Origin: Flavobacterium sp. N2270
GTDB taxonomy: Bacteria > Bacteroidota > Bacteroidia > Flavobacteriales > Flavobacteriaceae
Assembly (NCBI RefSeq): GCF_025947225.1
Contig: NZ_CP110005.1
Span: 1,302,001-1,366,000 of the forward strand
Length of the DNA stretch: 64,000 nucleotides
Direction: 5' to 3'
How positions within the stretch are numbered: the first letter of the stretch is position 1; the number at the start of each line of letters is the position of its first letter. A model generated the notes under the pieces. It was not told the origin of the DNA. It was given only the letters and a program-made list of their open reading frames with translations, and searched no databases. Both the position numbers and the translations under genes were made by a program. Positions 54,819-63,219 of the stretch are shown piece by piece.

Positions 54819-55313
54819 ATGGAAGCAGTTTTAGCAAATTCATCACACCTTAGTATTATTAAAGATTTGGCATACGCTATTTGGCCATCTGCTTATGGAG
54901 AAATTCTTTCGCCTGAGCAATTGACTTATATGTTGAGCATGTTTTACTCTGAAACCGCTTTAAAACAGCAAATGGAGGAAAAGAAACATGTTTTTTACTT
55001 AGTAAAGAATGATGCTGAAAAATTTGTAGGTTTTGTAGCTTATGAAATAAATTGTGAACCTCACAAAACAAAAATTCATAAAATATACGTGTTGCCCGAA
55101 ACACAAGGAACAGGAGTTGGAAAATTATTTTTCAACTTAGTAGTAGAAAAAGCAAAAGAAAATAACCAAAAAGCTGTTTTCTTAAATGTAAACAAGTACA
55201 ATAACGCCAAACAATTTTATGAAAAATTAGGCTTTACAATTACAAAAGAAGAAGTAATTGATATTGGAAATAATTACATTATGGATGATTATGTAATGGA
55301 AGTTGAAATTTAA
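54819..55313 (+). CDS. GNAT-family N-acetyltransferase
   Basis: 164 aa from the ATG at 54819; longer in-frame starts overlap the DUF3467 gene and its terminator. The acetyl-CoA loop is KIYVLPETQGTGVGKLFFNL (about 90-109; QGTGVGK), with FVGFVAYEINCEPHKTKIHK before it and FYEKLGFTITKEE after it. It transfers an acetyl group from acetyl-CoA to an unknown amine. Its stop codon and that of the convergent rluF gene share the palindrome TTAA. Confidence 0.9.
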   Translation: MEAVLANSSHLSIIKDLAYAIWPSAYGEILSPEQLTYMLSMFYSETALKQQMEEKKHVFYLVKNDAEKFVGFVAYEINCEPHKTKIHKIYVLPETQGTGVGKLFFNLVVEKAKENNQKAVFLNVNKYNNAKQFYEKLGFTITKEEVIDIGNNYIMDDYVMEVEI

Positions 55314-56098
55314 CGATTTCTTTTCCCGTAATTCCTACTTCCTGTAAATTTGGCTTTGTTGCTAGGTAAACTCGCTTCTTCGGTTTTACTAGAATCAGAA
55401 ATTAAAGAATTTAACTCTTCTAATTCTTTTGGTGTTAGATTTCTGTATTTTCCAACAGGTAAATCTAACTTAATGTTTATAATACGAGTTCTTTTTAAGG
55501 CAACAACATCATAATCTAAATATTCGCACATTCTACGAATTTGACGGTTTAAACCTTGTGTTAAAACAATTCTAAATACATTATTGCTAATGCGTTCTAC
55601 TTTACATTTACGCGTAATGGTATCTAAAATAGGAATTCCATTTGCCATTTGATCAATAAAACGGTCGGTAATAGTTCTGTTTACGGTTACGATGTATTCT
55701 TTTTCGTGATTGTTTCTTGCGCGAAGAATTTTGTTTACAATATCTCCGTCATTAGTCATGAAAATTAATCCTTCACTTCCTTTGTCTAAACGACCAATAG
55801 GGAAAATACGTTCAGGGTAATTAATTGCTTCAATAATATTATCGCGAACATCTAAGTTGGTAGTGCATTCAATTCCTTCAGGTTTGTTGTATGCTAAATA
55901 AATATGTTCGTCTTTTTTCTCTTTTATCAATTCGCCATTCACACGAACTTCATCAGTCGGGCTAATTTTTGTGCCCATTTCTGGCACAACTCCGTTTATG
56001 GTTACTCTTCCTTGGTCGATAAGTCTATCAGCCTCACGACGTGAGCAATAACCACTTTCTGATAAAAATTTATTGATGCGAACTAAATTGTTTTCCAT
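55310..56098 (-). CDS. rluF: 23S rRNA pseudouridine synthase, RluF-like
   Basis: 262 aa. N-terminal S4 domain (VRINKFLSESGYCSRREADR), then the RsuA/RluB/E/F catalytic core: LAYNKPEGIECTTN, FPIGRLDKGSEGLIFMTNDG with catalytic Asp in GRLD, and LTQGLNRQIRRMCEYLDYDV. The GIECTT element suggests RluF (U2604) rather than RluB. The tail (SNKAKFTGSRNYGKRNR) is basic. The -7 box ends 4 nt before the ATG, predicting a leaderless or nearly leaderless message. Confidence 0.9.
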   Translation of the reverse strand: MENNLVRINKFLSESGYCSRREADRLIDQGRVTINGVVPEMGTKISPTDEVRVNGELIKEKKDEHIYLAYNKPEGIECTTNLDVRDNIIEAINYPERIFPIGRLDKGSEGLIFMTNDGDIVNKILRARNNHEKEYIVTVNRTITDRFIDQMANGIPILDTITRKCKVERISNNVFRIVLTQGLNRQIRRMCEYLDYDVVALKRTRIINIKLDLPVGKYRNLTPKELEELNSLISDSSKTEEASLPSNKAKFTGSRNYGKRNR

Positions 56099-56102
56099 AA
56101 TG

Positions 56103-56110
56103 CAAAGATA
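56103..56110 (-). promoter_or_regulatory. -7 promoter box of rluF, close to the ATG
   Basis: Reading minus, TATCTTTG then CATT then ATG at 56098. Exact consensus. With the usual few bases between box and start site, the transcript begins at or within about 4 nt of the start codon. Confidence 0.6.
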
Positions 56111-56193
56111 ATCTTTTTAGTGAATGTATAGTAGTAATTAGTTACTAGTGATTAGTAAATAGCAGCTTGAGATTTAGAAAAAAAATGAAGCAT

Positions 56194-56221
56194 AAAAAAT
56201 CCCGCTATTGCGGGATTTTTT
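56194..56221 (-). terminator. Terminator of the Nif3/coiled-coil operon
   Basis: AAAAAATCCCGC, TATT, GCGGGATTTTTT, 20 nt after the stop at 56242; T-run on the minus strand. Confidence 0.92.
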
Positions 56222-56241
56222 ATTTTATATAAAAATTGGAA

Positions 56242-57021
56242 TTACATTTTAGCAAAAAGTTTTTCCATTTTTTCTCTTTCTTCCTCAGCAAGAACGTTGT
56301 CTACTAAAATACGTCCACTGTGCTCATCAGTTAATACTTTCTTACGACCAGCAATTTCCATTTGAGTTTGAGGTGGAATAGTAAAGAATGAACCTGCAGA
56401 AGCTCCTCTTTCGATAGATACAACAGCTAAACCGTTTCTTACGCTTCCTCTAATTCTTTTGTATGCTGCTAATAAACGTTCTTCAATTTTTCCTTGATAT
56501 TCTTCTGATTTCTTGTTTAAGAAATCTTCTTCTTTTTCAGTTTCAGCCATAATGTCGCTTAATTCAGCTTTTTTATGTTTTAAATGCTGTTGTTTAGATT
56601 CAAGTTTCTCTTTAGATTGATTTAAAACTTCTTTTTTATGTTCGATAGAAGCTTTCATTTCTTTAATGTGCTTTTCAGCTAATTGAATTTCTAACTCTTG
56701 GAATTCAACTTCTTTTGTTAAAGAGTTAAATTCTCTGTTGTTACGAACATTTTTTTGTTGTTCTAAATATTTTTTGATAGCAGCTTTATGCTCATCAATC
56801 GCATTTTTCTTTTCCTTAATTTGAGTATCTATAATATCTAAATCTCCTTTAAGTTTGTCTAAACGGATAGTTAAGCCAGCTACTTCATCTTCTAAATCAT
56901 CTACTTCTAAAGGTAATTCACCTCTTACATTACGAATTTCATCAATTTTAGAATCGATTAATTGTAATGAATAAAGTGCTCTTAACTTATCTTCTACGCT
57001 TAGTTCTTTTGTCTTTGCCAT
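56242..57021 (-). CDS. Coiled-coil protein of the C4-type zinc-ribbon family, without its cysteines
   Basis: 259 aa from the ATG at 57021 (MAKTKELSVEDKLRALYSLQ). Residues 20-185 are a long charged coiled coil (VDDLEDEVAGLTIRLDKLK, KKEVLNQSKEKLESKQQHL). The C-terminus keeps the family frame (RNGLAVVSIERG ... IPPQTQMEI ... HSGRILVD) but the four Cys expected in the RGACGGC and C-x-x-CGR positions are Ala/Ser (RGASAGSFF) and Asp/Ser (LTDEHSGRI). It therefore cannot bind zinc there. Starts 1 nt after the Nif3-like gene, so co-translated. Family function is not firmly known; members are linked to nucleic acid or ribosome-related tasks. Confidence 0.88.
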   Translation of the reverse strand: MAKTKELSVEDKLRALYSLQLIDSKIDEIRNVRGELPLEVDDLEDEVAGLTIRLDKLKGDLDIIDTQIKEKKNAIDEHKAAIKKYLEQQKNVRNNREFNSLTKEVEFQELEIQLAEKHIKEMKASIEHKKEVLNQSKEKLESKQQHLKHKKAELSDIMAETEKEEDFLNKKSEEYQGKIEERLLAAYKRIRGSVRNGLAVVSIERGASAGSFFTIPPQTQMEIAGRKKVLTDEHSGRILVDNVLAEEEREKMEKLFAKM

Positions 57022-57022
57022 A

Positions 57023-58117
57023 TTAAAAATATTGAACAGGATTAGTGTTTTCTTCTGATAAAATGATTGCAAAATTAGTGATTTTTTCTTTAAGATAATC
57101 TAAAATATAATTTTTTGTATATCTTTCACTTTCAAAATGACCAATATCTGCTAAAAGTAGTTGATTTTCAGCTTCATAGAATTGGTGGTATTTTAAATCT
57201 GCAGTTAAATAAGCATCAGCTCCAGCTTGTATTGCGTTTTTAATGGCGTAGCTGCCCGAACCGCCTAAAACGGCTATTTTTTTGATTTTTTTATCTAATA
57301 AGGCACTATGTCTTATTCCTCCACATTGCATTTTAGTTTTTACTAACGATAAGAATTCATTTTCTGATAATGCATTTTCAAGTTCGCCTATCATGCCTAA
57401 TCCAATATTTTGATGCTTGTTTTTGGTTTCATAAATTTCATAAGCAACTTCTTCATATTCGTGATTAGTAAATAATGCTTTTAAGATTTTGTTTTCTAAA
57501 TATTTTTCAAAAATAACTTCTATTTTAATCTCTTTTGCTTGAACAAATTCAAATCTTGAGCCTATTACAGGATTACTGTCTTCGCCTCCAGAATAGGTTC
57601 CAATTCCTTCCGAATTAAAACTGCAGTTTTCATAATTACCAACTTGTCCTGCTCCAGCATCAAAAAGAGCATTTCTTAAATGAGTTTCGTTTTCTGGAAT
57701 GGTGTAAGTAACTAGTTTTCGAATAAAGTTTTCTTTTGGAATTAAAGTTTTCGTATTTATTAAGCCAAGTGCATCACAAAATATCTTGTTTACTCCGTTT
57801 TTATGGTTGTCTAAAGCAGTATGAAGTGCATAAATTGCAATGTCATTTTTAATAGCTTTGATAATAGCTCTTTCAACATAATTTTTTCCGGTAATTTTCT
57901 TTAACCCCGAAAATAAAATAGGGTGGAAGCAAACTACTAAATTGCAATTTTTAGCTATAGCTTCGTCAATTACATTTTCTAAAGCATCATGACAAACAAG
58001 AATTCCGTTAATATCTGCGTTACTGTTACCTACTAATAAGCCTACATTGTCAAAGTCTTCGGCATAAGCAAGCGGAGCAAGTTCTTCTAAAACGGAAATG
58101 ATTTCTTGTAATTTCAT
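57023..58117 (-). CDS. Nif3-like dinuclear metal-centre hexameric protein
   Basis: 364 aa from the ATG at 58117 (MKLQEIISVLEELAPLAYAE); a longer TTG start would fall in the promoter. Metal-site residues: LAYAEDFDNVGLLVGN, VVCFHPILFSG, YALHTALDN at the front and ADIGHFESERY near the end. A central insert of about 120 residues (110-235) with a PII-like fold is typical for this length class. NIF3 proteins (GTP cyclohydrolase 1 type 2 homologues) have an uncertain biochemical role. Operon with the coiled-coil protein, a pairing seen in many bacteria. Confidence 0.92.
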   Translation of the reverse strand: MKLQEIISVLEELAPLAYAEDFDNVGLLVGNSNADINGILVCHDALENVIDEAIAKNCNLVVCFHPILFSGLKKITGKNYVERAIIKAIKNDIAIYALHTALDNHKNGVNKIFCDALGLINTKTLIPKENFIRKLVTYTIPENETHLRNALFDAGAGQVGNYENCSFNSEGIGTYSGGEDSNPVIGSRFEFVQAKEIKIEVIFEKYLENKILKALFTNHEYEEVAYEIYETKNKHQNIGLGMIGELENALSENEFLSLVKTKMQCGGIRHSALLDKKIKKIAVLGGSGSYAIKNAIQAGADAYLTADLKYHQFYEAENQLLLADIGHFESERYTKNYILDYLKEKITNFAIILSEENTNPVQYF

Positions 58118-58153
58118 ATCGAATTGATTTAACCCAAAAGGTTTTATTTTATT

Positions 58154-58161
58154 CAAAGATA
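58154..58161 (-). promoter_or_regulatory. -7 promoter box of the Nif3-like gene
   Basis: Reading minus, TATCTTTG, 36 nt upstream of the ATG at 58117. It overlaps the alternative TTG start at 58156, which rules that start out. Confidence 0.55.
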
Positions 58162-58170
58162 AAAAATCGC

Positions 58171-58178
58171 TACTTTCG
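58171..58178 (+). promoter_or_regulatory. Possible -7 box of lpxK, close to the ATG
   Basis: TACTTTCG (one mismatch to TAnnTTTG) lies 4 nt before the ATG at 58183, the same spacing as for rluF. Only 65 nt separate the divergent Nif3-like and lpxK starts. Confidence 0.35.
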
Positions 58179-58182
58179 TACT

Positions 58183-59202
58183 ATGAATTTCTTAAGAAAA
58201 ATACTTTTTCCGGTTGCTTTTGTATATTGGATAGTTACTTGGATGCGTAATTATTTTTATGATAAGCAAATTTTTAAAAGTAAATCGTTTGATTTGCCAA
58301 TAATTGCTGTAGGTAATTTAAGTGTTGGTGGAACAGGAAAAACGCCTCAAATTGAGTATTTAATTCGTTTATTACAAGATAATTTTAAAGTAGCGACTTT
58401 AAGTCGTGGTTATAAAAGAGAAACGAATGGGTTTGTTTTAGCAAATAATTCTACAACGGTTAAAGAAATAGGAGATGAGCCTTTTCAGTTTTTTACTAAA
58501 TTTCCAAAAATAAAAGTGGCTGTTGATGCAAACAGAATTAATGGAATTACACAGCTTTTAAAATTAGAAAATAAACCAGAAATAATTTTGCTAGATGATG
58601 CTTTTCAACACCGAAAAGTAAAAGCAGGCTTTTATATTTTACTCACGACTTATTCAGAATTGTTTTGTGACGATTTTATTTTACCTTTTGGAAACCTTCG
58701 AGAACCAAGTTCGGGTAAAAAAAGAGCAAATATGATAATTGTCACTAAATGTCCTTCAGATATTTCAGAACTTGCAATGAGTGAAATTAAGAAGAAGTTA
58801 GATGTTGATGTTCCTGTTTTTTTTAGTAAAATTGTGTATGATGAATTAGTTTATTCAGAAGTTAAACCAATTAAGACAGCTGAGATAAAGCTAACTGAGA
58901 AAACAATTATTACAGGTATTGCAAAACCATTTCCTTTTATAAGTCATTTAAAAAAAGAGAATGATTTGGTTTTAGAATTTTCAGATCATCATAATTTCAC
59001 TAAAAAAGAAATTGATAATATTAAAGAATTAGCAAATAACAAAACCATCATAACAACAGAAAAAGACTTTATGCGATTAAAAGGAAGTTTGTCTAAAGAG
59101 CAACTTTTCTATTTACCTATTAAAAGTGCATTTCTTAATGAGGCTGATGTTTTAGATAAAATTATTTTAGATTATGTGGGAAAAAGTAGCAGAAACAGTT
59201 GA
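58183..59202 (+). CDS. lpxK: Tetraacyldisaccharide 4'-kinase
   Basis: 339 aa, usual length. N-terminal membrane-associated helix (LRKILFPVAFVYWIVTWMRN), Walker A GNLSVGGTGKTPQIEYL, the conserved YKRETNGF region, GDEPFQFFTKFP, and DDAFQHRKVKAGFYIL with catalytic residues, then FGNLREPSSGKKRANMIIVT. It phosphorylates the 4' position of the lipid A disaccharide at the inner membrane. Its 3' end overlaps the next gene by 29 nt in another frame. Confidence 0.95.
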   Translation: MNFLRKILFPVAFVYWIVTWMRNYFYDKQIFKSKSFDLPIIAVGNLSVGGTGKTPQIEYLIRLLQDNFKVATLSRGYKRETNGFVLANNSTTVKEIGDEPFQFFTKFPKIKVAVDANRINGITQLLKLENKPEIILLDDAFQHRKVKAGFYILLTTYSELFCDDFILPFGNLREPSSGKKRANMIIVTKCPSDISELAMSEIKKKLDVDVPVFFSKIVYDELVYSEVKPIKTAEIKLTEKTIITGIAKPFPFISHLKKENDLVLEFSDHHNFTKKEIDNIKELANNKTIITTEKDFMRLKGSLSKEQLFYLPIKSAFLNEADVLDKIILDYVGKSSRNS

Positions 59203-59986
59203 ATTTATTCAAAAAACAGTTAATTGCACACCAGATTATGGCGTAATTTTAGGTTCTGGATTAGGCGGATTTGTAAATGATATAGAAGTCGAATATAAAT
59301 TAGCTTATAAAGACATTCCAAATTTTCCCATATCTACAGTTGAAGGTCACGAAGGAGCTTTGCTTTTTGGATCAATTGGAAATAAAAAAGTGATGGCTAT
59401 GCAAGGACGTTTTCATTATTATGAAGGTTATGATATGAAGCAAGTTACTTTTCCGGTAAGAGTTATGAAACAATTAGGGATTAATAAATTGGTTGTTTCA
59501 AATGCTTCAGGTGGCGTAAATCCTTCTTTTAAAGTTGGCGATGTCATGTTAATAACTGATCACGTAAATATGATGCCAGAACATCCACTAAGAGGAAGTA
59601 ATGATGTTCGTTTTGGGCCTCGTTTTGTGAATATGAGTGAGCCTTATTCTAAAAGCATGAATGCTAAGGTTAGAGCAATTGCTAAAGAAAATAAAATTGA
59701 CCTTAAGGAAGGTGTTTATTTGGCTTTACAAGGGCCAACTTTTGAAACTTTAGCCGAATATAGAATGGTTAAAGCTGTTGGTGCTGATTGTGTAGGAATG
59801 TCTACTGTTCCAGAAGTAATTGTTGCAAAACACATGAACATGGATTGTATTGGTGTTTCTATTATTACAGATATGGGAGATGAAGAAAATATTGAAGAAG
59901 TAAATCATCAAGAAGTTTTAGAAGCTGCAAAAAAAGCGGAACCAATAGTAAGAAAACTAATTAAAGAATTTATTCTTACTTATTAG
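59174..59986 (+). CDS. Purine-nucleoside phosphorylase
   Basis: 270 aa, class I trimeric type. GVILGSGLGGFVNDI (phosphate loop), STVEGHEGALLFG, MQGRFHYYEGYDMKQVTFPV, SNASGGVNPSFKVGDVMLIT and YLALQGPTFETLAEYRM with the purine-site Glu. It cleaves inosine/guanosine to base and ribose-1-phosphate. ATG at 59174 lies inside lpxK (29-nt overlap), implying translational coupling. Its 3' end overlaps the convergent histidine kinase by 11 nt. Confidence 0.95.
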   Translation: MWEKVAETVEFIQKTVNCTPDYGVILGSGLGGFVNDIEVEYKLAYKDIPNFPISTVEGHEGALLFGSIGNKKVMAMQGRFHYYEGYDMKQVTFPVRVMKQLGINKLVVSNASGGVNPSFKVGDVMLITDHVNMMPEHPLRGSNDVRFGPRFVNMSEPYSKSMNAKVRAIAKENKIDLKEGVYLALQGPTFETLAEYRMVKAVGADCVGMSTVPEVIVAKHMNMDCIGVSIITDMGDEENIEEVNHQEVLEAAKKAEPIVRKLIKEFILTY

Positions 59987-62174
59987 TTAAATACTGAATT
60001 ACAATTTCATAGAATTTCTCTGGTAAGAATGGTTTTGTTATTACATCATTCATGCCAAAAGAAAGTAACATTTCTCTGTTTTCGTTTAACGAAATTGCTG
60101 TTAAAGCAATAATGGGTATTGTTGAATTAAACTTTCTAATTTCGGCAGTTGCTTCAGTACCGTTTATTCCGGGTAAATGTACATCCATTAAAATTAAATC
60201 ATATGAATTAGTTTTCATATGTTCTATAGCATCTTCTCCATTATCAATAATTACACAAGCAATGTTTTTACGGTCTAACATTTTTTGTGTAATCATTTGA
60301 TTGATTTTATTGTCTTCTACTAATAATATTTTTTTGTTTGAAGTATCAATTTCTAGTACTGGTTCAGAGTTATCGGTGTTAGTAATTGTATTTGATTTTT
60401 TAAAATTAATAGAGAAACTAAATGTACTTCCAGATTTTCCATCACTTGATAATGTAATTTGAGAACCCATTATTTCTAAAATTTTCTTTACAATAGATAA
60501 CCCAAGTCCTGTTCCTCCAAAAGTCCTATTTATTTCAACAGAACCTTGACTGAAACTATCAAAAATGGAATCTTGTTTATCTAATGGAATTCCAATTCCG
60601 TTATCTTTAATTTCAAAAAATAATACTACTTCATCTTTTGTTTCAAAAGATTTTTTAATAGTTAACCAAACAATACCATTTTTACTAAATTTAATAGCAT
60701 TGTTCAATAAGTTAATTAATACTTGAGATAATTTTGTTTGATCACCAATAAGGTTGTAGTTAATTGAACTGTCAATGTTGGTGCGAAAATCAATATTGTT
60801 TTCAGAAATAAATTCGTTAAACGATGTTTTAATATTTTCGGCTAATTCAACAATATTAAAATTTATTTTTTCATTAGAAACTTTATTTGATTCTAAACGA
60901 TTAATTTCTAATATATCGTTAATGAAATTTAATAAGTAATTACCTGAAAACTCTAACGATTTTAAATATTCAAGCTGACTTGGTTTAGGGTTTTCTTGTA
61001 GTAATAAGTAAGTTATACCATTAATTGCATTTAAAGGTGTTCTTAATTCATGACTAACTGTTGCTAAAAATTTTGAACGTGCTTTTGAGGCTAGTTCAAC
61101 TTTTTCTTTCTGAGCAATTAACTCTTTGTTTTTTGTTTTTAACAACTTATTTGTGCTTATTCTAATCTTATTATTTTTATATAAAGATAAACTCAATAAA
61201 GACAAAATTGAAATTAAGGCAATACTCAATATACTTATTAATTTTGAAAATCGTAAGGTTCTTTGTTGGCTTTTTTTCTCCTTGTCTAATTGTTCAATAG
61301 TTTGAAGTTGTTTGTCAAATTTAATTTCATTGAATGTGTTTTCTGAAATTAAATTATTAAAATCACTACCTATAGAATCTAATATTTCAGCATATTTTTC
61401 TAAGTAAAAATTTGATTTTTCAAACTGCTGTGTTGATTGATATAGTTTGCTTAGTTCTTTAAGTATTTTTATTTCTAATTGAATGTTTTTATTTCCTGAT
61501 TTATTTGTTTTCAGCGATTTTTCAAAATATTGAATAGATCTAACGTTGTTTTTTTTAATGAAATAAATTTGGCCTAATTGAAATAAAGCTTCTACTTTAG
61601 TATCAATAAAATCTTCATTTGTAACATCTGTAATTATGTTTTGAAAAATAATTTCTGCTTCAGAATAATTATGTTTGTTTTTTTGAATAATACCTTTTTG
61701 AAGATTTATCAAATCAATTGCATCTGGAAAATTAAGTTGATTGTAAAGTTGGGCAGATTTGTTAAAGTAAATTTCAGAAAGATCTGTTTTGTTTTTTTCT
61801 AAATAACAATTACCTAAATTATAATAGGCTAAAGCTAAGTTGGTGCTTTTTTCTTTTTTGTTGTAATAATTGATGCTTCTTATAAAGTTTTCAATGGCAC
61901 TATCCATCTTGTTTAAATCAAAATGAATACTTCCAAGAACTAAATAACAATCTGCTAATTTTTCATTTAGATTGTTTTCTTTAGCATATTCAATTGCTTT
62001 TTCAGTATAAATAATTGCCTTATTAAATGATTTTTTATCATCTTTATTAAAAACAGCGACTTCTAAAAAGTAATCTACACTATCATTTATTTTAGTAGTT
62101 TCTTTATATAGCGATTGTGAATAACTTAATGAAGTTAAGAATAAAAGAGAGAATAAGTATCTTTTAATTTGCAA
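59976..62174 (-). CDS. Hybrid sensor histidine kinase with TPR sensor domain and receiver
   Basis: 732 aa. Signal sequence 1-20, then at least five TPR-like repeats at about 45-270 (for example ALAYYNLGNCYLEKNKTDLS and ALFQLGQIYFIKKNNVRSIQ), a coiled stretch, a membrane segment at 309-331, HisKA with His375 (FLATVSHELRTPLNAI), HATPase (NNAIKF, DNGIGIP at 524, GGTGLGLS at 553) and a C-terminal receiver with Asp664 (LILMDVHLPG) and Lys714. The periplasmic TPR part should sense a protein or peptide. The start must be non-ATG: TTG at 62174 has an in-frame stop two codons upstream and no ATG precedes the signal sequence. Output partner not in the window. Confidence 0.92.
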   Translation of the reverse strand: MQIKRYLFSLLFLTSLSYSQSLYKETTKINDSVDYFLEVAVFNKDDKKSFNKAIIYTEKAIEYAKENNLNEKLADCYLVLGSIHFDLNKMDSAIENFIRSINYYNKKEKSTNLALAYYNLGNCYLEKNKTDLSEIYFNKSAQLYNQLNFPDAIDLINLQKGIIQKNKHNYSEAEIIFQNIITDVTNEDFIDTKVEALFQLGQIYFIKKNNVRSIQYFEKSLKTNKSGNKNIQLEIKILKELSKLYQSTQQFEKSNFYLEKYAEILDSIGSDFNNLISENTFNEIKFDKQLQTIEQLDKEKKSQQRTLRFSKLISILSIALISILSLLSLSLYKNNKIRISTNKLLKTKNKELIAQKEKVELASKARSKFLATVSHELRTPLNAINGITYLLLQENPKPSQLEYLKSLEFSGNYLLNFINDILEINRLESNKVSNEKINFNIVELAENIKTSFNEFISENNIDFRTNIDSSINYNLIGDQTKLSQVLINLLNNAIKFSKNGIVWLTIKKSFETKDEVVLFFEIKDNGIGIPLDKQDSIFDSFSQGSVEINRTFGGTGLGLSIVKKILEIMGSQITLSSDGKSGSTFSFSINFKKSNTITNTDNSEPVLEIDTSNKKILLVEDNKINQMITQKMLDRKNIACVIIDNGEDAIEHMKTNSYDLILMDVHLPGINGTEATAEIRKFNSTIPIIALTAISLNENREMLLSFGMNDVITKPFLPEKFYEIVIQYLTNK

Positions 62175-62215
62175 TGCTTAAAACTTTAGTGAAATATTTT
62201 TTATAAATATAAAAA

Positions 62216-63217
62216 TTATTTTTTGGAGATAAAGCTAATTAAGTCAATTAATCTCGAAGAATAACCAATTTCATTATCATACCAGCCTACAACTTTTACC
62301 ATATTATCAATTACACTTGTTAATTGCGAATCAAATAAACAAGAATTTGGGTTTCCAATAATATCTACTGAAACTATTGGATCTTCTGTATAAGCTAATA
62401 TTCCTGATAATTCTGTTTCAGAAGCTTTTTTAAATGCGTTATTGATTTCTTCAATGGTTACTTTTTCTTTTAAATTGAAAGTAATATCGGTTAAAGAACC
62501 ATCTGGTACAGGAACTCGAATTCCGCAACCACCAATTTTTCCATCTAAATCAGGAAAAATCTTAGTTATTGCTTTTGCAGCTCCAGTTGTTGTAGGTACA
62601 ATAGATTGCGATGCTCCACGAGCTCTTCTTAAATCTTTATGTGGTTGATCGTGTAAACTTTGATCTGTAGTGTAAGAATGAATAGTTGTAATGTAAGCTT
62701 GCTGTATTTCGCCCAATGATTGCATTACTTTTATCATTGGTGCTGCATTATTAGTAGTACAACTGGCATTGGAAACAATAACTTCAGAACCGTCTAAAAT
62801 ACTTTCGTTAATTCCCATAACGACTGTTTTAATAGTTTCGTCTTCAGCAGGAGCGGAAAGTATTACTTTTTTAGCACCCGCAGTAATATGTTGGTTGGCT
62901 AATTCATATGTTTTGAATTTTCCTGTAGCTTCAATGACAATGTCAATATTTAATGTTTTCCAATCTAAATTAGAAATTTCTTTTTCGTGAAAAAATAAAT
63001 ATTCTTTTTTGTCAACAATAATAGATGAGTTTGTAAAACCTACTTCATAAGGTAAAACTCCGTGAATACTATCATATTTTGTTAAATGACTCATTGTTTT
63101 GTTGTCAGCAATGTCATTTATGGCTATTACTTCAATGGTAGGATGATTAAGCAATAAACGAAATAAATTTCGACCTATTCTTCCATAGCCGTTAATAGCA
63201 ATTCTTATTTTACTCAT
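62216..63217 (-). CDS. gapA: Glyceraldehyde-3-phosphate dehydrogenase, type I
   Basis: 333 aa. NAD-binding INGYGRIGRNLFRLL, catalytic Cys153 in SNASCTTNNAAP and His180 in TTIHSYTTDQ, then RRARGASQSIVPTTTGAAKA and WYDNEIGYSSRLIDL. It oxidises glyceraldehyde-3-phosphate to 1,3-bisphosphoglycerate. It starts 2 nt after the lipA stop, so it is co-transcribed with lipA, and runs toward the histidine kinase 41 nt downstream. Flavobacteria often have more than one gap gene; whether this one is the main glycolytic copy is unknown. Confidence 0.95.
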   Translation of the reverse strand: MSKIRIAINGYGRIGRNLFRLLLNHPTIEVIAINDIADNKTMSHLTKYDSIHGVLPYEVGFTNSSIIVDKKEYLFFHEKEISNLDWKTLNIDIVIEATGKFKTYELANQHITAGAKKVILSAPAEDETIKTVVMGINESILDGSEVIVSNASCTTNNAAPMIKVMQSLGEIQQAYITTIHSYTTDQSLHDQPHKDLRRARGASQSIVPTTTGAAKAITKIFPDLDGKIGGCGIRVPVPDGSLTDITFNLKEKVTIEEINNAFKKASETELSGILAYTEDPIVSVDIIGNPNSCLFDSQLTSVIDNMVKVVGWYDNEIGYSSRLIDLISFISKK

Positions 63218-63219
63218 TT

